A stretch of DNA of 64,000 nt from the NCBI RefSeq assembly GCF_900110835.1, contig NZ_FOJG01000001.1, positions 3,503,499-3,567,498 of the forward strand, given 5' to 3'. The notes below the pieces were generated by a model, which worked only from the letters and a program-made list of their open reading frames with translations, made no database searches and was not told where the DNA came from. Position 1 is the first letter of the stretch; each line of letters opens with the position of its first letter. Shown piece after piece: positions 18,624 through 28,390 of this stretch. The DNA comes from Chitinophaga arvensicola. Lineage in GTDB: Bacteria; Bacteroidota; Bacteroidia; Chitinophagales; Chitinophagaceae. The position numbers and the translations under genes were made by a program.

Positions 18624-19817
18624 ATGCCTAAACTTCAAATCGATAACCTCACCCTCATCTTTGGCCGCGAACGTCAGACGGCGCTGCAACTGCTCCGGGA
18701 AGGTAAAAGCAAAGCAGACATTCTCGATGCCACCGGTTGTACCGTGGCCGTGAAGAATGCTTCGTTCCAAGTAGAAAAAGGAGAGTTCTTTGTTATCATG
18801 GGACTTTCCGGCAGTGGCAAGTCGAGTTTGCTGCGCTGCCTGAACCGCCTGATAGAGCCCACCGCCGGTGATATCCTGCTCAATGGTACCAACATCACTG
18901 CCCTCAATGAAGCGGCATTACAACAAACCCGCAGAAAGGAAATATCCATGGTGTTCCAGAAGTTCGGATTGCTGCCACATCGCACCGTTCTGGAAAATAT
19001 TGCCTTTGGCCTGGAACTCCAGGGCATGGCGCCACGGGAAAGGAACGCCAAAGCCACGGAAGTAGTGGAACTGGTAGGTCTGAAGGGCTACGAACAAATG
19101 CTGCCCTCCGAACTATCCGGTGGTATGCAGCAACGTGTAGGTCTCGCACGCGCGCTGGCCAACGATCCTGAAGTATTGCTGATGGATGAGGCATTCTCTG
19201 CACTCGATCCCCTCATCCGTACCCAGATGCAGGATGAATTGCTCGACCTCCAGGAAAAAATGCATAAGACCATCATCTTCATTACACATGATCTGGATGA
19301 AGCCATCCGCCTGGGCGACCGTATCGCCATTATGAAAGACGGAGAAGTCATCCAGGTAGGTACCCCCGAAGAAATCCTCACCGCACCAGCCAATGATTAT
19401 GTGTCTTCTTTCGTAGAGAAAGTAGACCGCAAAACCATTATCACTGCTTCTTCCATGATGGATACCAAACCTACCATGGCCGTATTCCGTAAAGATGGCC
19501 CGGAAGGTAGTTTGCGTAAGATGCGCGCCACCGGGCTCGACATCCTGCCGGCGGTTACGGTGGATAAACATTTCCTCGGCTTTGTGTATCTCCGCGAAGT
19601 ACTGGAAGTAAAGAAACGTGGCGAACCCACCATTGAAGCCGCCATCCACCGCGATGTACCCGTGGCCTATCCGGATACTACAGTGGAGCAGATGCTCCCT
19701 TTTATCGCAGAAACAGATAAACCGGTAGCCGTAGTGGATCCGAAGAACAACAAACTCCTGGGACTTATTTCCCAGACTTCCCTGATTATTGAAACCACCG
19801 GCAATCAGCCGGTATAA
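18624..19817 (+). CDS. proV: Glycine betaine/proline ABC transporter, ATP-binding subunit (ProV/OpuAA)
   Basis: ATPase of the osmoprotectant importer. The start at 18624 (MPKLQIDNLTLIFG) fits homologues; an in-frame ATG at 18579 would add 15 residues. Visible motifs: Walker A GLSGSGKSS, Q-loop VFQKFGLLP, signature LSGGMQQRVGLARAL, Walker B VLLMDEAFSALDP, and His in FITHDLDEA. The N-terminal stretch ALQLLREGKSKADIL before the nucleotide fold is typical of ProV. A C-terminal CBS-like region (about residues 260-385) probably senses ionic strength, as in OpuA. Second gene of a four-gene operon. Confidence 0.93.
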   Translation: MPKLQIDNLTLIFGRERQTALQLLREGKSKADILDATGCTVAVKNASFQVEKGEFFVIMGLSGSGKSSLLRCLNRLIEPTAGDILLNGTNITALNEAALQQTRRKEISMVFQKFGLLPHRTVLENIAFGLELQGMAPRERNAKATEVVELVGLKGYEQMLPSELSGGMQQRVGLARALANDPEVLLMDEAFSALDPLIRTQMQDELLDLQEKMHKTIIFITHDLDEAIRLGDRIAIMKDGEVIQVGTPEEILTAPANDYVSSFVEKVDRKTIITASSMMDTKPTMAVFRKDGPEGSLRKMRATGLDILPAVTVDKHFLGFVYLREVLEVKKRGEPTIEAAIHRDVPVAYPDTTVEQMLPFIAETDKPVAVVDPKNNKLLGLISQTSLIIETTGNQPV

Positions 19818-19841
19818 CTGATACGAACAAACGAAATTGAT

Positions 19842-20672
19842 ATGATTAAAATCGGAACATATATAGAACAATTCATTAACTGGCTTACCCATAACTGCGG
19901 GCCGTTTTTCAAAACGGTAAAAGTAGGTGTGGAAGCCATGGTGAACAGCGTACAATGGTTGCTCACCTTTACCCCTTTTTATGTGGTCATCGCCTTATTG
20001 GCATTGCTGGCCTGGAGGAGGGCCGGATGGGGTGTCGGGACAATGACACTGCTGGGACTCAGCCTCATCTATGGCATGGGCTACTGGGGGCAAACCATGG
20101 AAACACTGGCACTGATCCTCGTGTCTGCTGTGATTGCCCTGCTGATTGGGATTCCGTTGGGCATCTGGGCCGCAAAAAACAACACTGCCGGTAAAGTGAT
20201 GCGCCCGTTGATGGACTTTATGCAAACCATGCCCGCATTCGTATACCTCATTCCTGCGGTATTATTCTTTGGCCTCGGTAAAGTCCCCGGCGTATTCGCG
20301 ACCATTATTTTTGCCATGCCGCCTGCTGTGCGCTTAACCACCCTGGGCATTAAACAGGTACCGGAAGATATTGTGGAAGCCACCCGCTCTTTTGGCGCTA
20401 CTTCCAGGCAGTTACTTTTTAAAGTGGAGTTGCCACTGGCTATGCCTACGCTGCTGGCTGGTGTAAACCAGACCATCATGATGGCCTTGTCGATGGTGGT
20501 GATTTCTGCGATGATCGCTGCAGGCGGACTGGGAGAAGTGGTCCTGAAAGGGATTACCCAGCTCAAAATAGGACTGGGCTTCGAAGGTGGCATCGCCGTG
20601 GTGATCCTGGCCATTATCCTGGATCGGATTACCCAGTCGTTCGGAAAGAAAAAACAACGTGCTAAACACTAA
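19842..20672 (+). CDS. proW: Glycine betaine ABC transporter, permease subunit (ProW/OpuAB)
   Basis: 276-residue inner-membrane permease with about six to seven helices. The BPD-transport signature region is clear (MPPAVRLTTLGIKQVPEDIV, EATRSFGATSRQLLFKVELP), with the EAA-type loop that contacts the ATPase. It starts 24 bases after proV and ends 11 bases before the binding protein. Shorter than E. coli ProW, which has a long N-terminal extension. Confidence 0.93.
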   Translation: MIKIGTYIEQFINWLTHNCGPFFKTVKVGVEAMVNSVQWLLTFTPFYVVIALLALLAWRRAGWGVGTMTLLGLSLIYGMGYWGQTMETLALILVSAVIALLIGIPLGIWAAKNNTAGKVMRPLMDFMQTMPAFVYLIPAVLFFGLGKVPGVFATIIFAMPPAVRLTTLGIKQVPEDIVEATRSFGATSRQLLFKVELPLAMPTLLAGVNQTIMMALSMVVISAMIAAGGLGEVVLKGITQLKIGLGFEGGIAVVILAIILDRITQSFGKKKQRAKH

Positions 20673-20683
20673 AACCATTTGAT

Positions 20684-21526
20684 ATGAAGAAATTACTTAC
20701 ACTCGCCCTGGCTGCACTGGTTGGCTTTACCGCCTGTAATTCCGGCAACGGCGCAGGCGAAAAGAAAATTACCATTGGCTATGTAAACTGGGCAGAAGGT
20801 GTGGCCATGACACAACTGGCCAAAAACATCCTCGAACAGAAAGGCTACACCGTAACGCTCAAAAATGCAGATGTAGCACCCATATTCGCCGCCGTGGCCG
20901 GTGGTGATGCCGATGTATTCCTCGATACCTGGATGCCCGTTACTCACCAGAATTATATGGAAACATTCGGACAAAAAGTAACCGTGCTGAATACCAACTA
21001 TGAAGGCGCGCGTATTGGCCTGGTAGTACCCGACTATGTAGCTGTAAAAAGTATAGAAGAACTGAATGCAGCAAAGAAGAAATTTGATGGCCACATCGTT
21101 GGCATTGATGCCGGCGCCGGTATCATGAATAAAGCAGAACAGGCAGTGAAAGATTACGGTCTGGACTATCAGTTACAATCCTCCAGTGAAGCAGCGATGA
21201 TGGCTACACTGAAAAAGAGCATCGATGAAAAACAACCGGTGGTAATTACCGGCTGGGCCCCGCATTGGATGTTTGCCCGTTACCAGCTCCGTTTCCTGGA
21301 AGATCCTAAAAAGGTGTTCGGAGAAACAGAAAAGATACAGACCATTGCCAACAATGAATTCAGTGTATCCGACACCGTAGCCGTGAATTTCTTCCGTAAG
21401 TTTCAGTTGAACAGTGAACAGTTAGGCTCCCTGATGGGCGCACTGGCCGACGCGGATGGTAAGGAAGATGCTGCTGTAAAGGACTGGATCGGTAAGAACC
21501 AGGAATTAGTGAAACAGTGGGATTAA
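20684..21526 (+). CDS. Glycine betaine-binding lipoprotein (ProX/OpuAC-type)
   Basis: 280 residues with a lipoprotein signal (MKKLLTLALAALVGFTACNS, lipid Cys after LVGFTA). The mature protein has the OpuAC substrate-binding fold, with VNWAEGVAMTQLAKNI at its start and DADVFLDTWMPVTH, a segment that usually supplies aromatic residues of the betaine cage; another conserved segment is ITGWAPHWMFARY. It delivers betaine to the permease from the periplasmic side. Last gene of the operon; a strong terminator follows. Confidence 0.93.
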   Translation: MKKLLTLALAALVGFTACNSGNGAGEKKITIGYVNWAEGVAMTQLAKNILEQKGYTVTLKNADVAPIFAAVAGGDADVFLDTWMPVTHQNYMETFGQKVTVLNTNYEGARIGLVVPDYVAVKSIEELNAAKKKFDGHIVGIDAGAGIMNKAEQAVKDYGLDYQLQSSSEAAMMATLKKSIDEKQPVVITGWAPHWMFARYQLRFLEDPKKVFGETEKIQTIANNEFSVSDTVAVNFFRKFQLNSEQLGSLMGALADADGKEDAAVKDWIGKNQELVKQWD

Positions 21527-21568
21527 GCGAGAGATAACAGGTGCAGTTATGCACCATCTGCCGGATAA

Positions 21569-21606
21569 GGAGGCTGACCATTCGTTTGGTCAGCCTCCGC
21601 TTTTTT
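21569..21606 (+). terminator. Terminator of the betaine operon
   Basis: Perfect 12-base arms (21569-21580 and 21587-21598), 6-base loop, then GC and six T (21601-21606). It lies between convergent genes and may also act weakly on the other strand. Confidence 0.9.
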
Positions 21607-21632
21607 AAATAACGCTATACTTTTTACATCTG

Positions 21633-23981
21633 TCAGGGAAGTTGCATCCGCTGCTGATTTCTGAAGATCACCACTTTTACCTTTTTATCTCCGTAAAAAT
21701 CAGTTGCCTGTTGCAACTCTTTTACATTGCTTACATTTTTATCACCCAGCTGCAGGATCACATCTCCTGCTTTTACCGCATAGCGGAAACCGGCGGGCAC
21801 AGTTACCAGGAATGCGCCTTTATCGTCCGGTAAGCCGGCAGCAGAGCGCTCTCCCAGTGTTTCAATATTTTTCACCTGTGCCCCCAGCCAGTTGCTGATG
21901 CCGGCGCCGGTAGCGGTTATGGTTTTCAGCACCGGTAGTGGTGCTTTCGCTGCCAATTTCTTCAATGCAGGCGATACTACCCCAAACTGATCCATCGGGA
22001 AGTTCCGGAAACCAATCTTCAACGCAGGTGAGCCGGGTTGTACACGGTAATCCCCTTTTGCCGGTGAAATGAATAATGGATCGCCGGAAAGGGAATGCAC
22101 ATCCGTGGAAGTATTCATAGCAGCTGCATCGGGAAACAGGTTGTTGTCGATGGTATCACCCCAGTATTTAATCCCGATAGGCTTGTAGCTGCTGGTCACG
22201 ATATTGTGACGGAAAATATCATGACTGTTGGCAAACCATACATGCGGATGGAAGGAGTTATTGAGGATAATATTGTTTTCCACCGTGCGGAAAAAACCTT
22301 CCCGGAGTTTGAGTCCGCCGTTCAGGCATACATTACTGTAGATGTGATAATTGGAAGAACCATCGTCCAGGTCAATGTCCCAGCCATGATCACAGCGGAA
22401 ACGGTTATAACGCAGCACATTGGTTTTCACGGCGTCCTGTTTTACCAGCCAGGGGTGCAGTGCCACCATGCTATCCATCATTTCCCGATCGGGGTACCAC
22501 CAGCGGTCGCGTCCCCAGGAGTTGAAGGCGCCATGGTCGCCGGTTTCCAGTACGGTGTTAAATACATCATTGTATTCAATGAGGTGTCCGCCCCAGGTAC
22601 CTTCACTCACGTTGATGCCTGCACGGGGAACATCATAAATGGTATTATGTGCCACCGTAATATCCATGGCCATCGAAATCTGTACACCGGCGCTTTGCTT
22701 TTCGATACGGCCGGTACGGTAGATCAGGTTATCAGAGGCGACACAGGAATCAGGGTAATTGCGGCTTTTGGGGCCCGCTGCGGTATCCATTCCTGCAAAT
22801 ACGGGTGATTGGTTGTATTCAAATAACGGCGCCCTCACGGCGTCCGGATTGCCCACAAAGCACACGCCACTGCCACCGGCATCATGGATATGATTACCAG
22901 TGATCGTAGCATGACGGTTATAATTGCTGACGAATACCGCATTACCGCCGTTCTGATCAAACTCACAATCCTTGATGGTGCAATGTTCGGTGCCATCCAG
23001 CAATACGGCGCCGCCCCGGTAAATGGCCCAGTCGCTTCGCAGCAGCGGCTCACGGGTATCCATAAACGTAGCATTGCTGTGAGCAAAACGTATCCCCTTC
23101 CACGTGACATCTTTCACGGGACGTGCTGCATCGCCTTTCAACACCACAATTTCAGAAAACCGGGATATCACCACTTTTGCTTTTTGTAAGTTGGTACCGG
23201 GTAATGGTTTGTAGTACAGCGTTTTATTGGCTTTGTCGTAATACCATTCCCGCGATGCATCGAGTTCTTCAAAAATATTTTCCACGAAACGGTGTTGTTC
23301 ATTCATACCCATCTGCCGGTTGTTCTGATAGCCGCCTTCCAGCTGTAAAGTGCCATCTGCCTTCACCCCGGTGATGCGGTAGTGATAGCCACCCCATTCA
23401 GCGCGGTGCAGGGCATGGATATAGCCGCCTTCGGGATGCTGCCAGGTTTTTATCCTGGCGGGACTAAGGGCATCAGCAGCGGTGCCGTTAAAGTGTTTGG
23501 CACTGCTGTCGTAGTTCGGATAGCGTGCAAGGATCTGCTGCTCATTATTGATATAAAGCTGATGGAACTCAAATGGCACATCAAGTGTGGCTTTATAAAT
23601 GCCGTTTTTCCAGGCAGTCCATTGCAGTTGGAGCGCTTGTCCGCCACTGATCGTGACTTGCCCGCCTTGTTTGGACGCCGCCTGGAAAGTAACAGGACCA
23701 TTAAAGTAACCGGCCGTTATCAGTAAGGTGGTGTCCAAAAAATAGGTGCCTGGCTGAAACAATATATTAACACTTTTCCCAGGCTCTTTCTGCTGGTGAA
23801 TATGTGCCAGGGCTATGGCGTGACTTAAACTTGTAAAAACGATCCCGCCAGACATCTTCGCCGGTGGATCAGGAGTAACTGATATCGATATAGATTTATC
23901 CGGCGTTATCTGCGCTGATAACACGGTGGTAATCTGGCATAACGCTGCTGCATATACGATACAGGTAAGGAGTTTCTTCAT
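21633..23981 (-). CDS. Secreted right-handed beta-helix enzyme (GH141-like) with C-terminal PDZ domain
   Basis: 782 residues with a signal peptide (MKKLLTCIVYAAALCQITTV). The centre shows parallel beta-helix repeats of the pectate-lyase type with many Asn-rich turns (TITGNHIHDAGGSGVCFVG, TVAHNTIYDVPRAGINVSEG). Conserved blocks ARYPNYDSSAKHFNGTAAD, RSDWAIYRGGAVLLDGTE, ETGDHGAFNSWGRDR and CDHGWDIDLDDGSSNY recall the GH141 group (alpha-fucosidase/xylanase), but I am not certain of the family. The last 80 residues look like a PDZ domain (DKGAFLVTVPAGFRYAVKAG, VILQLGDKNVSNVKELQQ). PDZ domains bind peptide tails and are unusual on a glycan-active beta-helix. No glycan import genes are adjacent. Confidence 0.8.
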   Translation of the reverse strand: MKKLLTCIVYAAALCQITTVLSAQITPDKSISISVTPDPPAKMSGGIVFTSLSHAIALAHIHQQKEPGKSVNILFQPGTYFLDTTLLITAGYFNGPVTFQAASKQGGQVTISGGQALQLQWTAWKNGIYKATLDVPFEFHQLYINNEQQILARYPNYDSSAKHFNGTAADALSPARIKTWQHPEGGYIHALHRAEWGGYHYRITGVKADGTLQLEGGYQNNRQMGMNEQHRFVENIFEELDASREWYYDKANKTLYYKPLPGTNLQKAKVVISRFSEIVVLKGDAARPVKDVTWKGIRFAHSNATFMDTREPLLRSDWAIYRGGAVLLDGTEHCTIKDCEFDQNGGNAVFVSNYNRHATITGNHIHDAGGSGVCFVGNPDAVRAPLFEYNQSPVFAGMDTAAGPKSRNYPDSCVASDNLIYRTGRIEKQSAGVQISMAMDITVAHNTIYDVPRAGINVSEGTWGGHLIEYNDVFNTVLETGDHGAFNSWGRDRWWYPDREMMDSMVALHPWLVKQDAVKTNVLRYNRFRCDHGWDIDLDDGSSNYHIYSNVCLNGGLKLREGFFRTVENNIILNNSFHPHVWFANSHDIFRHNIVTSSYKPIGIKYWGDTIDNNLFPDAAAMNTSTDVHSLSGDPLFISPAKGDYRVQPGSPALKIGFRNFPMDQFGVVSPALKKLAAKAPLPVLKTITATGAGISNWLGAQVKNIETLGERSAAGLPDDKGAFLVTVPAGFRYAVKAGDVILQLGDKNVSNVKELQQATDFYGDKKVKVVIFRNQQRMQLP

Positions 23982-24137
23982 AACTGCTAAACGGTGAATC
24001 GTAAATATACCCGGAATAAACGGGCGGTTGTAATGAAAAATTAGCAGTTACTAGGCTAATTTTCTGCTAAAAATGCAGTAATCATTCGCTTTATATGTCA
24101 TAATTTCCGGATATACAACATTGGATCACGGTTTGTT

Positions 24138-24160
24138 GTTATCCAAACACGTTTGATAAC
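24138..24160. promoter_or_regulatory. Inverted repeat upstream of clpB
   Basis: GTTATCCAAAC (24138-24148) and GTTTGATAAC (24151-24160) form an almost perfect dyad with one extra C, 27 bases before the clpB start. The right half also contains CACGTTTG, one base off the -7 consensus. It may be an operator for heat-shock control; no CIRCE element is seen. Confidence 0.4.
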
Positions 24161-24187
24161 ACAAAAAAAGGAGCAAAACAGACAGAT

Positions 24188-26788
24188 ATGAACTTGAATA
24201 ATTTCACTATAAAATCGCAGGAAATACTGCAACAGGCACAACAACTGGCTTTTAATAACCAGAACCAGTCTATCGAAACAGGACATCTCCTCAAAGCCTT
24301 ATTAAATGATGAGGATAGTCCGATAGAATACTTATTGAAGAAGAATGATGTAAACACATCATTTGTGAACAATAAGTTAAATGAACAGATCAACAAATAC
24401 CCGCGTATGGCGGGAGGTGAAGGCGGTCAATCGCTCAGCCGCGATGCCAACAACGTCATCCTGCGTGCAGGAGCCGCTATCAAGGAATTCAAAGATGAGT
24501 TTGTAAGCGTGGAGCATTTACTGCTGGGTATCCTGGGAGGAAATGACGACACCGCCAAACTGCTGAAGGATGCAGGTTTAACCGAAAAAGGATTGAAAAC
24601 CGCTATCCGCGAACTCCGTAAAGGAGATACCGTGAATTCACAAAGCGGTGGTAACCAATATAATACTTTACAGAAATACGCCAAGAACCTGAATGAAATG
24701 GCGAGGGAAGGAAAGCTTGATCCGGTAATCGGCCGTGATGAAGAGATCCGCAGAACATTGCACATCTTATCCCGCAGGTCAAAAAACAATCCTATCCTGG
24801 TAGGTGAACCAGGTGTGGGTAAAACCGCTATCGTAGAGGGACTGGGACATCGTATTATTAACGGCGACGTACCGGAAAACCTGAAATCAAAGATCATTTA
24901 TGCCCTCGATATGGGTGCTTTGATGGCAGGCGCCAAATACCGTGGTGAGTTCGAAGAACGATTGAAAGGTGTAGTCAAGGAAGTAGCAGAAAGCAATGGA
25001 GAAATCATCCTCTTTATCGATGAAATTCATACGCTGATAGGTGCAGGTGCCATGGAAGGCGCTATGGACGCTGCCAACATCCTGAAACCAGCCCTGGCAA
25101 GAGGAGAACTCCGTGCCATCGGTGCTACTACCCTCAATGAATACCAGAAATATTTTGAAAAGGATAAAGCCCTGGAACGTCGTTTCCAGAAGGTATTGGT
25201 AGATGAACCTTCCGTAGAAGATGCCATCTCCATTTTACGTGGACTGAAAGAAAAGTATGAAAGTCATCACCACGTACTGATCAAAGACGAAGCAATTATT
25301 GCAGCGGTAGAATTATCGCATCGCTATATCACCGACCGCTTTTTACCGGACAAGGCGATTGACCTGATCGATGAAAGTGCAGCTAAGTTGAGACTGGAAA
25401 TGAACTCCATGCCGGAAGAACTGGATGAACTGGAAAGAAGGATCCGTCAGCTGGAAATTGAAAGGGAAGCGATTAAAAGAGAAAACGATGAAGACAAGCT
25501 GCGCGAACTTGGAGAAGAGATCGCCCGTTTGGGTGAAGAAAGAAACACCTTCAAGGCGAAATGGCAGGCAGAAAAAGAAGTGGTAGACCAGATTCAGAAT
25601 GCCAAATCAGCCATTGAAAACCTGAAGCTGGAAGCCGAGCAGGCAGAGCGTAACGGTGACTTCGGCCGTGTGGCAGAGATCCGTTATGGTAAAGTAAAGG
25701 AACAGGAAAAACTGGTTACAGATCTGACAGAAGAACTGAATACAATATCTGCTAATCACAAACGTCTTCTTAAAGAAGAAGTAGACGCAGAAGATATCGC
25801 GGAAAACGTGGCGAAAGCAACCGGTATCCCGGTATCAAAGATGATGCAGAGTGAGAAGGATAAATTACTCCACCTGGAAGATGAACTGCATCAGCGCGTA
25901 ATAGGTCAGGAAGAAGCGATCATCGCCGTATCTGACGCTATACGCCGCAGCCGCGCAGGATTGCAGGATCCGCGCAGACCTATCGGTTCCTTCATCTTCC
26001 TGGGTACGACTGGTGTCGGTAAAACAGAGCTGGCGAAAGCGCTGGCAGAATACCTGTTTGACGATGAAAACATGATGACCCGTATAGATATGAGTGAATA
26101 CCAGGAGAAACACTCTGTGAGCCGCCTGGTAGGAGCGCCTCCGGGATATGTAGGATATGATGAAGGTGGTCAGCTGACAGAAGCTGTACGCCGCAAACCA
26201 TACTCTGTGATCCTGCTGGATGAAATTGAAAAAGCACACCCGGACACCTTTAACATTTTGTTACAGGTACTGGATGATGGCCGCTTAACCGATAACAAGG
26301 GCCGTGTAGTGAATTTCAAGAACACCATTATCATTATGACCAGTAATATGGGAAGCCATATTATCCAGGAAAATTTTGAAAACATTAACGACGGTAACCG
26401 TGATGAAATCGTAGATAAGACGAAAGATGAAGTGATGACACTGCTGAAACAAACGATCCGTCCGGAGTTCCTGAACAGGGTAGATGAGGTGATTATGTTC
26501 CAGCCATTAATGAGAAGTGAGATTAAAGGAATAATTAACATTCAGTTACAACAACTGAAGGATATGGTAGCTAAAAATGGCATGATATTGGAATTTTCAG
26601 ACTATGCGTTAGAGTATCTTTCTGTACAGGGTTACGACCCGCAGTTTGGTGCAAGACCGCTGAAACGCCTCATCCAGAAGGAAATCATTAACCTGTTAAG
26701 TAAGAAGATCCTGGCAGGTGATATTGATAAATCCAAACCCGTGCTGATCGATGTGTTTGATGGCGTAGTGGTAATCAGAAACAATTAA
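24188..26788 (+). CDS. clpB: ATP-dependent disaggregase ClpB
   Basis: Cytoplasmic hexameric Hsp100 chaperone that pulls proteins out of aggregates together with DnaK. At 866 residues it has the usual length. Order: N-terminal Clp repeats (1-145), first AAA+ domain with Walker A GEPGVGKT (206-213) and Walker B ILFIDEIH, the long coiled-coil middle domain (about 400-520, [20 protein letters not shown]) that is specific to ClpB, second AAA+ domain with Walker A GTTGVGKT and Walker [12 protein letters not shown], and the C-terminal small domain ([15 protein letters not shown]). Monocistronic, between its own upstream dyad and a strong terminator. Confidence 0.98.
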   Translation: MNLNNFTIKSQEILQQAQQLAFNNQNQSIETGHLLKALLNDEDSPIEYLLKKNDVNTSFVNNKLNEQINKYPRMAGGEGGQSLSRDANNVILRAGAAIKEFKDEFVSVEHLLLGILGGNDDTAKLLKDAGLTEKGLKTAIRELRKGDTVNSQSGGNQYNTLQKYAKNLNEMAREGKLDPVIGRDEEIRRTLHILSRRSKNNPILVGEPGVGKTAIVEGLGHRIINGDVPENLKSKIIYALDMGALMAGAKYRGEFEERLKGVVKEVAESNGEIILFIDEIHTLIGAGAMEGAMDAANILKPALARGELRAIGATTLNEYQKYFEKDKALERRFQKVLVDEPSVEDAISILRGLKEKYESHHHVLIKDEAIIAAVELSHRYITDRFLPDKAIDLIDESAAKLRLEMNSMPEELDELERRIRQLEIEREAIKRENDEDKLRELGEEIARLGEERNTFKAKWQAEKEVVDQIQNAKSAIENLKLEAEQAERNGDFGRVAEIRYGKVKEQEKLVTDLTEELNTISANHKRLLKEEVDAEDIAENVAKATGIPVSKMMQSEKDKLLHLEDELHQRVIGQEEAIIAVSDAIRRSRAGLQDPRRPIGSFIFLGTTGVGKTELAKALAEYLFDDENMMTRIDMSEYQEKHSVSRLVGAPPGYVGYDEGGQLTEAVRRKPYSVILLDEIEKAHPDTFNILLQVLDDGRLTDNKGRVVNFKNTIIIMTSNMGSHIIQENFENINDGNRDEIVDKTKDEVMTLLKQTIRPEFLNRVDEVIMFQPLMRSEIKGIINIQLQQLKDMVAKNGMILEFSDYALEYLSVQGYDPQFGARPLKRLIQKEIINLLSKKILAGDIDKSKPVLIDVFDGVVVIRNN

Positions 26789-26818
26789 TTCTAAATACGA
26801 CGATACATAGTTAACGAT

Positions 26819-26848
26819 AAGCCCCGCGATTCTTCGCGGGGCTTTTTT
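26819..26848 (+). terminator. Terminator of clpB
   Basis: Perfect 11-base arms (26819-26829 and 26834-26844), loop TTCT, then a run of six T (26843-26848). Confidence 0.9.
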
Positions 26849-26876
26849 ATGTGTGGATCACTTTCGTTAAATTTGA

Positions 26877-27377
26877 ATGAATCAAAAAATTAACCATATG
26901 GCCGGAGAAAGAGAAAGACGATTTATGCAGCATGCCATCGCGTTGTCGCGCAAGGGGATGGAGAATGGTGACGGCGGTCCTTTTGGGGCCATTGTTGTGA
27001 AAGGAGAGGAGATCATCGGGGAGGGGTGGAACCAGGTGCTGGCAGATACTGATCCTACAGCACATGCGGAAGTGGTGGCTATTCGCCAGGCTTGCCGCAA
27101 ACTGGGTAGTTTTCAGCTGGAAGGTTGTGAAATTTACACGTCCTGCGAACCTTGCCCGATGTGCCTGGGCGCTATTTACTGGGCGCGGCCGCAGCGGGTG
27201 TATTATGCGAACACAAAGGAAGATGCTGCCGCGATTGACTTTGATGATTCGTTTATTTACCGGGAGATAGGGGTGGATCATGCCGATAAGAAAATTCCAC
27301 TGATTGCTTTGCCGGATAAGGAGGCATGGGAAGTTTTCCGGAGATGGAAAGAAATGGGGGACAAAAAGCTTTACTGA
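26877..27377 (+). CDS. Guanine deaminase-type nucleoside deaminase (GuaD-like)
   Basis: 166-residue zinc enzyme of the cytidine deaminase-like fold. Zinc and catalytic motifs are TAHAEVVAI (His ligand and proton-shuttle Glu) and SCEPCPMCLGAIYWAR (two Cys ligands). The C-terminal part DFDDSFIYREI resembles Bacillus GuaD, a domain-swapped guanine deaminase that turns guanine to xanthine. tRNA adenosine deaminase TadA is related but normally has a different C-terminus. Starts are possible at 26877 and 26898. It sits just after the clpB terminator and just before a bidirectional terminator. Confidence 0.83.
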   Translation: MNQKINHMAGERERRFMQHAIALSRKGMENGDGGPFGAIVVKGEEIIGEGWNQVLADTDPTAHAEVVAIRQACRKLGSFQLEGCEIYTSCEPCPMCLGAIYWARPQRVYYANTKEDAAAIDFDDSFIYREIGVDHADKKIPLIALPDKEAWEVFRRWKEMGDKKLY

Positions 27378-27390
27378 TTTATACGTGTAA

Positions 27391-27425
27391 AAAAAATGCA
27401 GCGGAGTTTTTCCGCTGCATTTTTT
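27391..27425. terminator. Bidirectional terminator after guanine deaminase
   Basis: Perfect 15-base arms (27391-27405 and 27411-27425) beginning with six A and ending with six T, loop GTTTT. Serves the convergent deaminase and anti-sigma genes. Confidence 0.9.
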
Positions 27426-27429
27426 GTCA

Positions 27430-27783
27430 CTATCTTCTCAGGGAGAAATGGTAAGCCCAGAACAATGCGAGTAATAAGAAAAGTATACAGAGAATAATAA
27501 CGACCAGGGAAATATAAGTATCCGATTTTCTCCTGGTGCGGTAGCGTTTACGTAATTTTTTAAGAAGACTCCATTTCATTTCAATGATCCATCCGGGAAT
27601 CTTCTCCTTTTCTTTTATGGCAGACAATCCTTCCAGAGCATCGCTGCAAAGCTCACAGTCGGACAGGTGCATTTCTACTTCATGTTGTTCTTCCGCAGTC
27701 AGCTTCCCCTGCACATAGTCCAGCAGCTGCTGTTGCGTAGGACAGCTTGTAGTTACAAAAATATCGTTGAAATGCTCGTTCAT
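27430..27783 (-). CDS. Anti-sigma factor with zinc finger and one membrane helix
   Basis: 117 residues. An N-terminal zf-HC2 motif (HLSDCELCSDALEGL, His-x3-Cys-x2-Cys) of the kind that holds an ECF sigma factor is followed by a basic segment (LLKKLRKRYRTRRKS) and one membrane helix (YISLVVIILCILFLLLALFW) near the C-terminus, leaving only a few residues outside. The gene begins 17 bases after an ECF sigma gene and is presumably its antagonist. With almost no periplasmic part, how it would sense a signal is unclear. Confidence 0.85.
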   Translation of the reverse strand: MNEHFNDIFVTTSCPTQQQLLDYVQGKLTAEEQHEVEMHLSDCELCSDALEGLSAIKEKEKIPGWIIEMKWSLLKKLRKRYRTRRKSDTYISLVVIILCILFLLLALFWAYHFSLRR

Positions 27784-27800
27784 ATCACTATTGATGCAAA

Positions 27801-28382
27801 TTAACTTTTGTTTGCGCGTTGTTGTTTTTCCAGTAAAAGTTTCAGGTTTCTCTTTCCATTCTGGATATAGCTCTTAACCTGAAGCAGGCTATATCCGGTT
27901 TGATCAGCAATTTCCTGATAGGATTTCTTTTGCAGGTAAAACAGTTCCACACAGATCCTTTGTTCCGGGTTTAGCTGGCTCATAGCCAGTTCCATATTTT
28001 CCAGCAAGATATCCTTTTCCTGGTACACCTGTTTATCTTCGGTATCAGCGGCGATACCTCCCATATGTTTATCGGAAATTTCCTCTTTGTATTTCAGGTG
28101 TTTCTGTCTCAATTGCATGAGGCAATAATTCTTTGTTACCTGGTAGATCCAGGCCCGGAAATATTGTATTTCATGTTTATTGATGTCAGATAACATCTTG
28201 AGAAAGATTTGCTGTACCGCATCGCGTGCGTCCTCTTCGTTTTTGAGGTACTTCATGCACATACCCAGCAAAAGCAGGGCATACCGGTCGAAAAGCACAC
28301 CTATCCAATCACTGTTGTTATCAGCTTTGAACCGTTGCAGTAGCTCCTGGTCTGTTAGTTGTTGTATGTCTGGATTATTCAC
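27801..28382 (-). CDS. ECF-family RNA polymerase sigma factor
   Basis: 193 residues with both ECF domains. Region 2 is clear (DWIGVLFDRYALLLLGMCMK, EEDARDAVQQIFLKML, FRAWIYQVTKNYCLMQLRQK), and region 4 has the helix-turn-helix (LNPEQRICVELFYLQKKSYQ, EIADQTGYSLLQVKSYIQNG). It directs RNA polymerase to alternative promoters of the group. Followed by the zinc-finger anti-sigma gene 17 bases later. A second, more divergent sigma/anti-sigma pair lies directly upstream on the same strand. Confidence 0.93.
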   Translation of the reverse strand: MNNPDIQQLTDQELLQRFKADNNSDWIGVLFDRYALLLLGMCMKYLKNEEDARDAVQQIFLKMLSDINKHEIQYFRAWIYQVTKNYCLMQLRQKHLKYKEEISDKHMGGIAADTEDKQVYQEKDILLENMELAMSQLNPEQRICVELFYLQKKSYQEIADQTGYSLLQVKSYIQNGKRNLKLLLEKQQRANKS

Positions 28383-28390
28383 AGGCTAAA

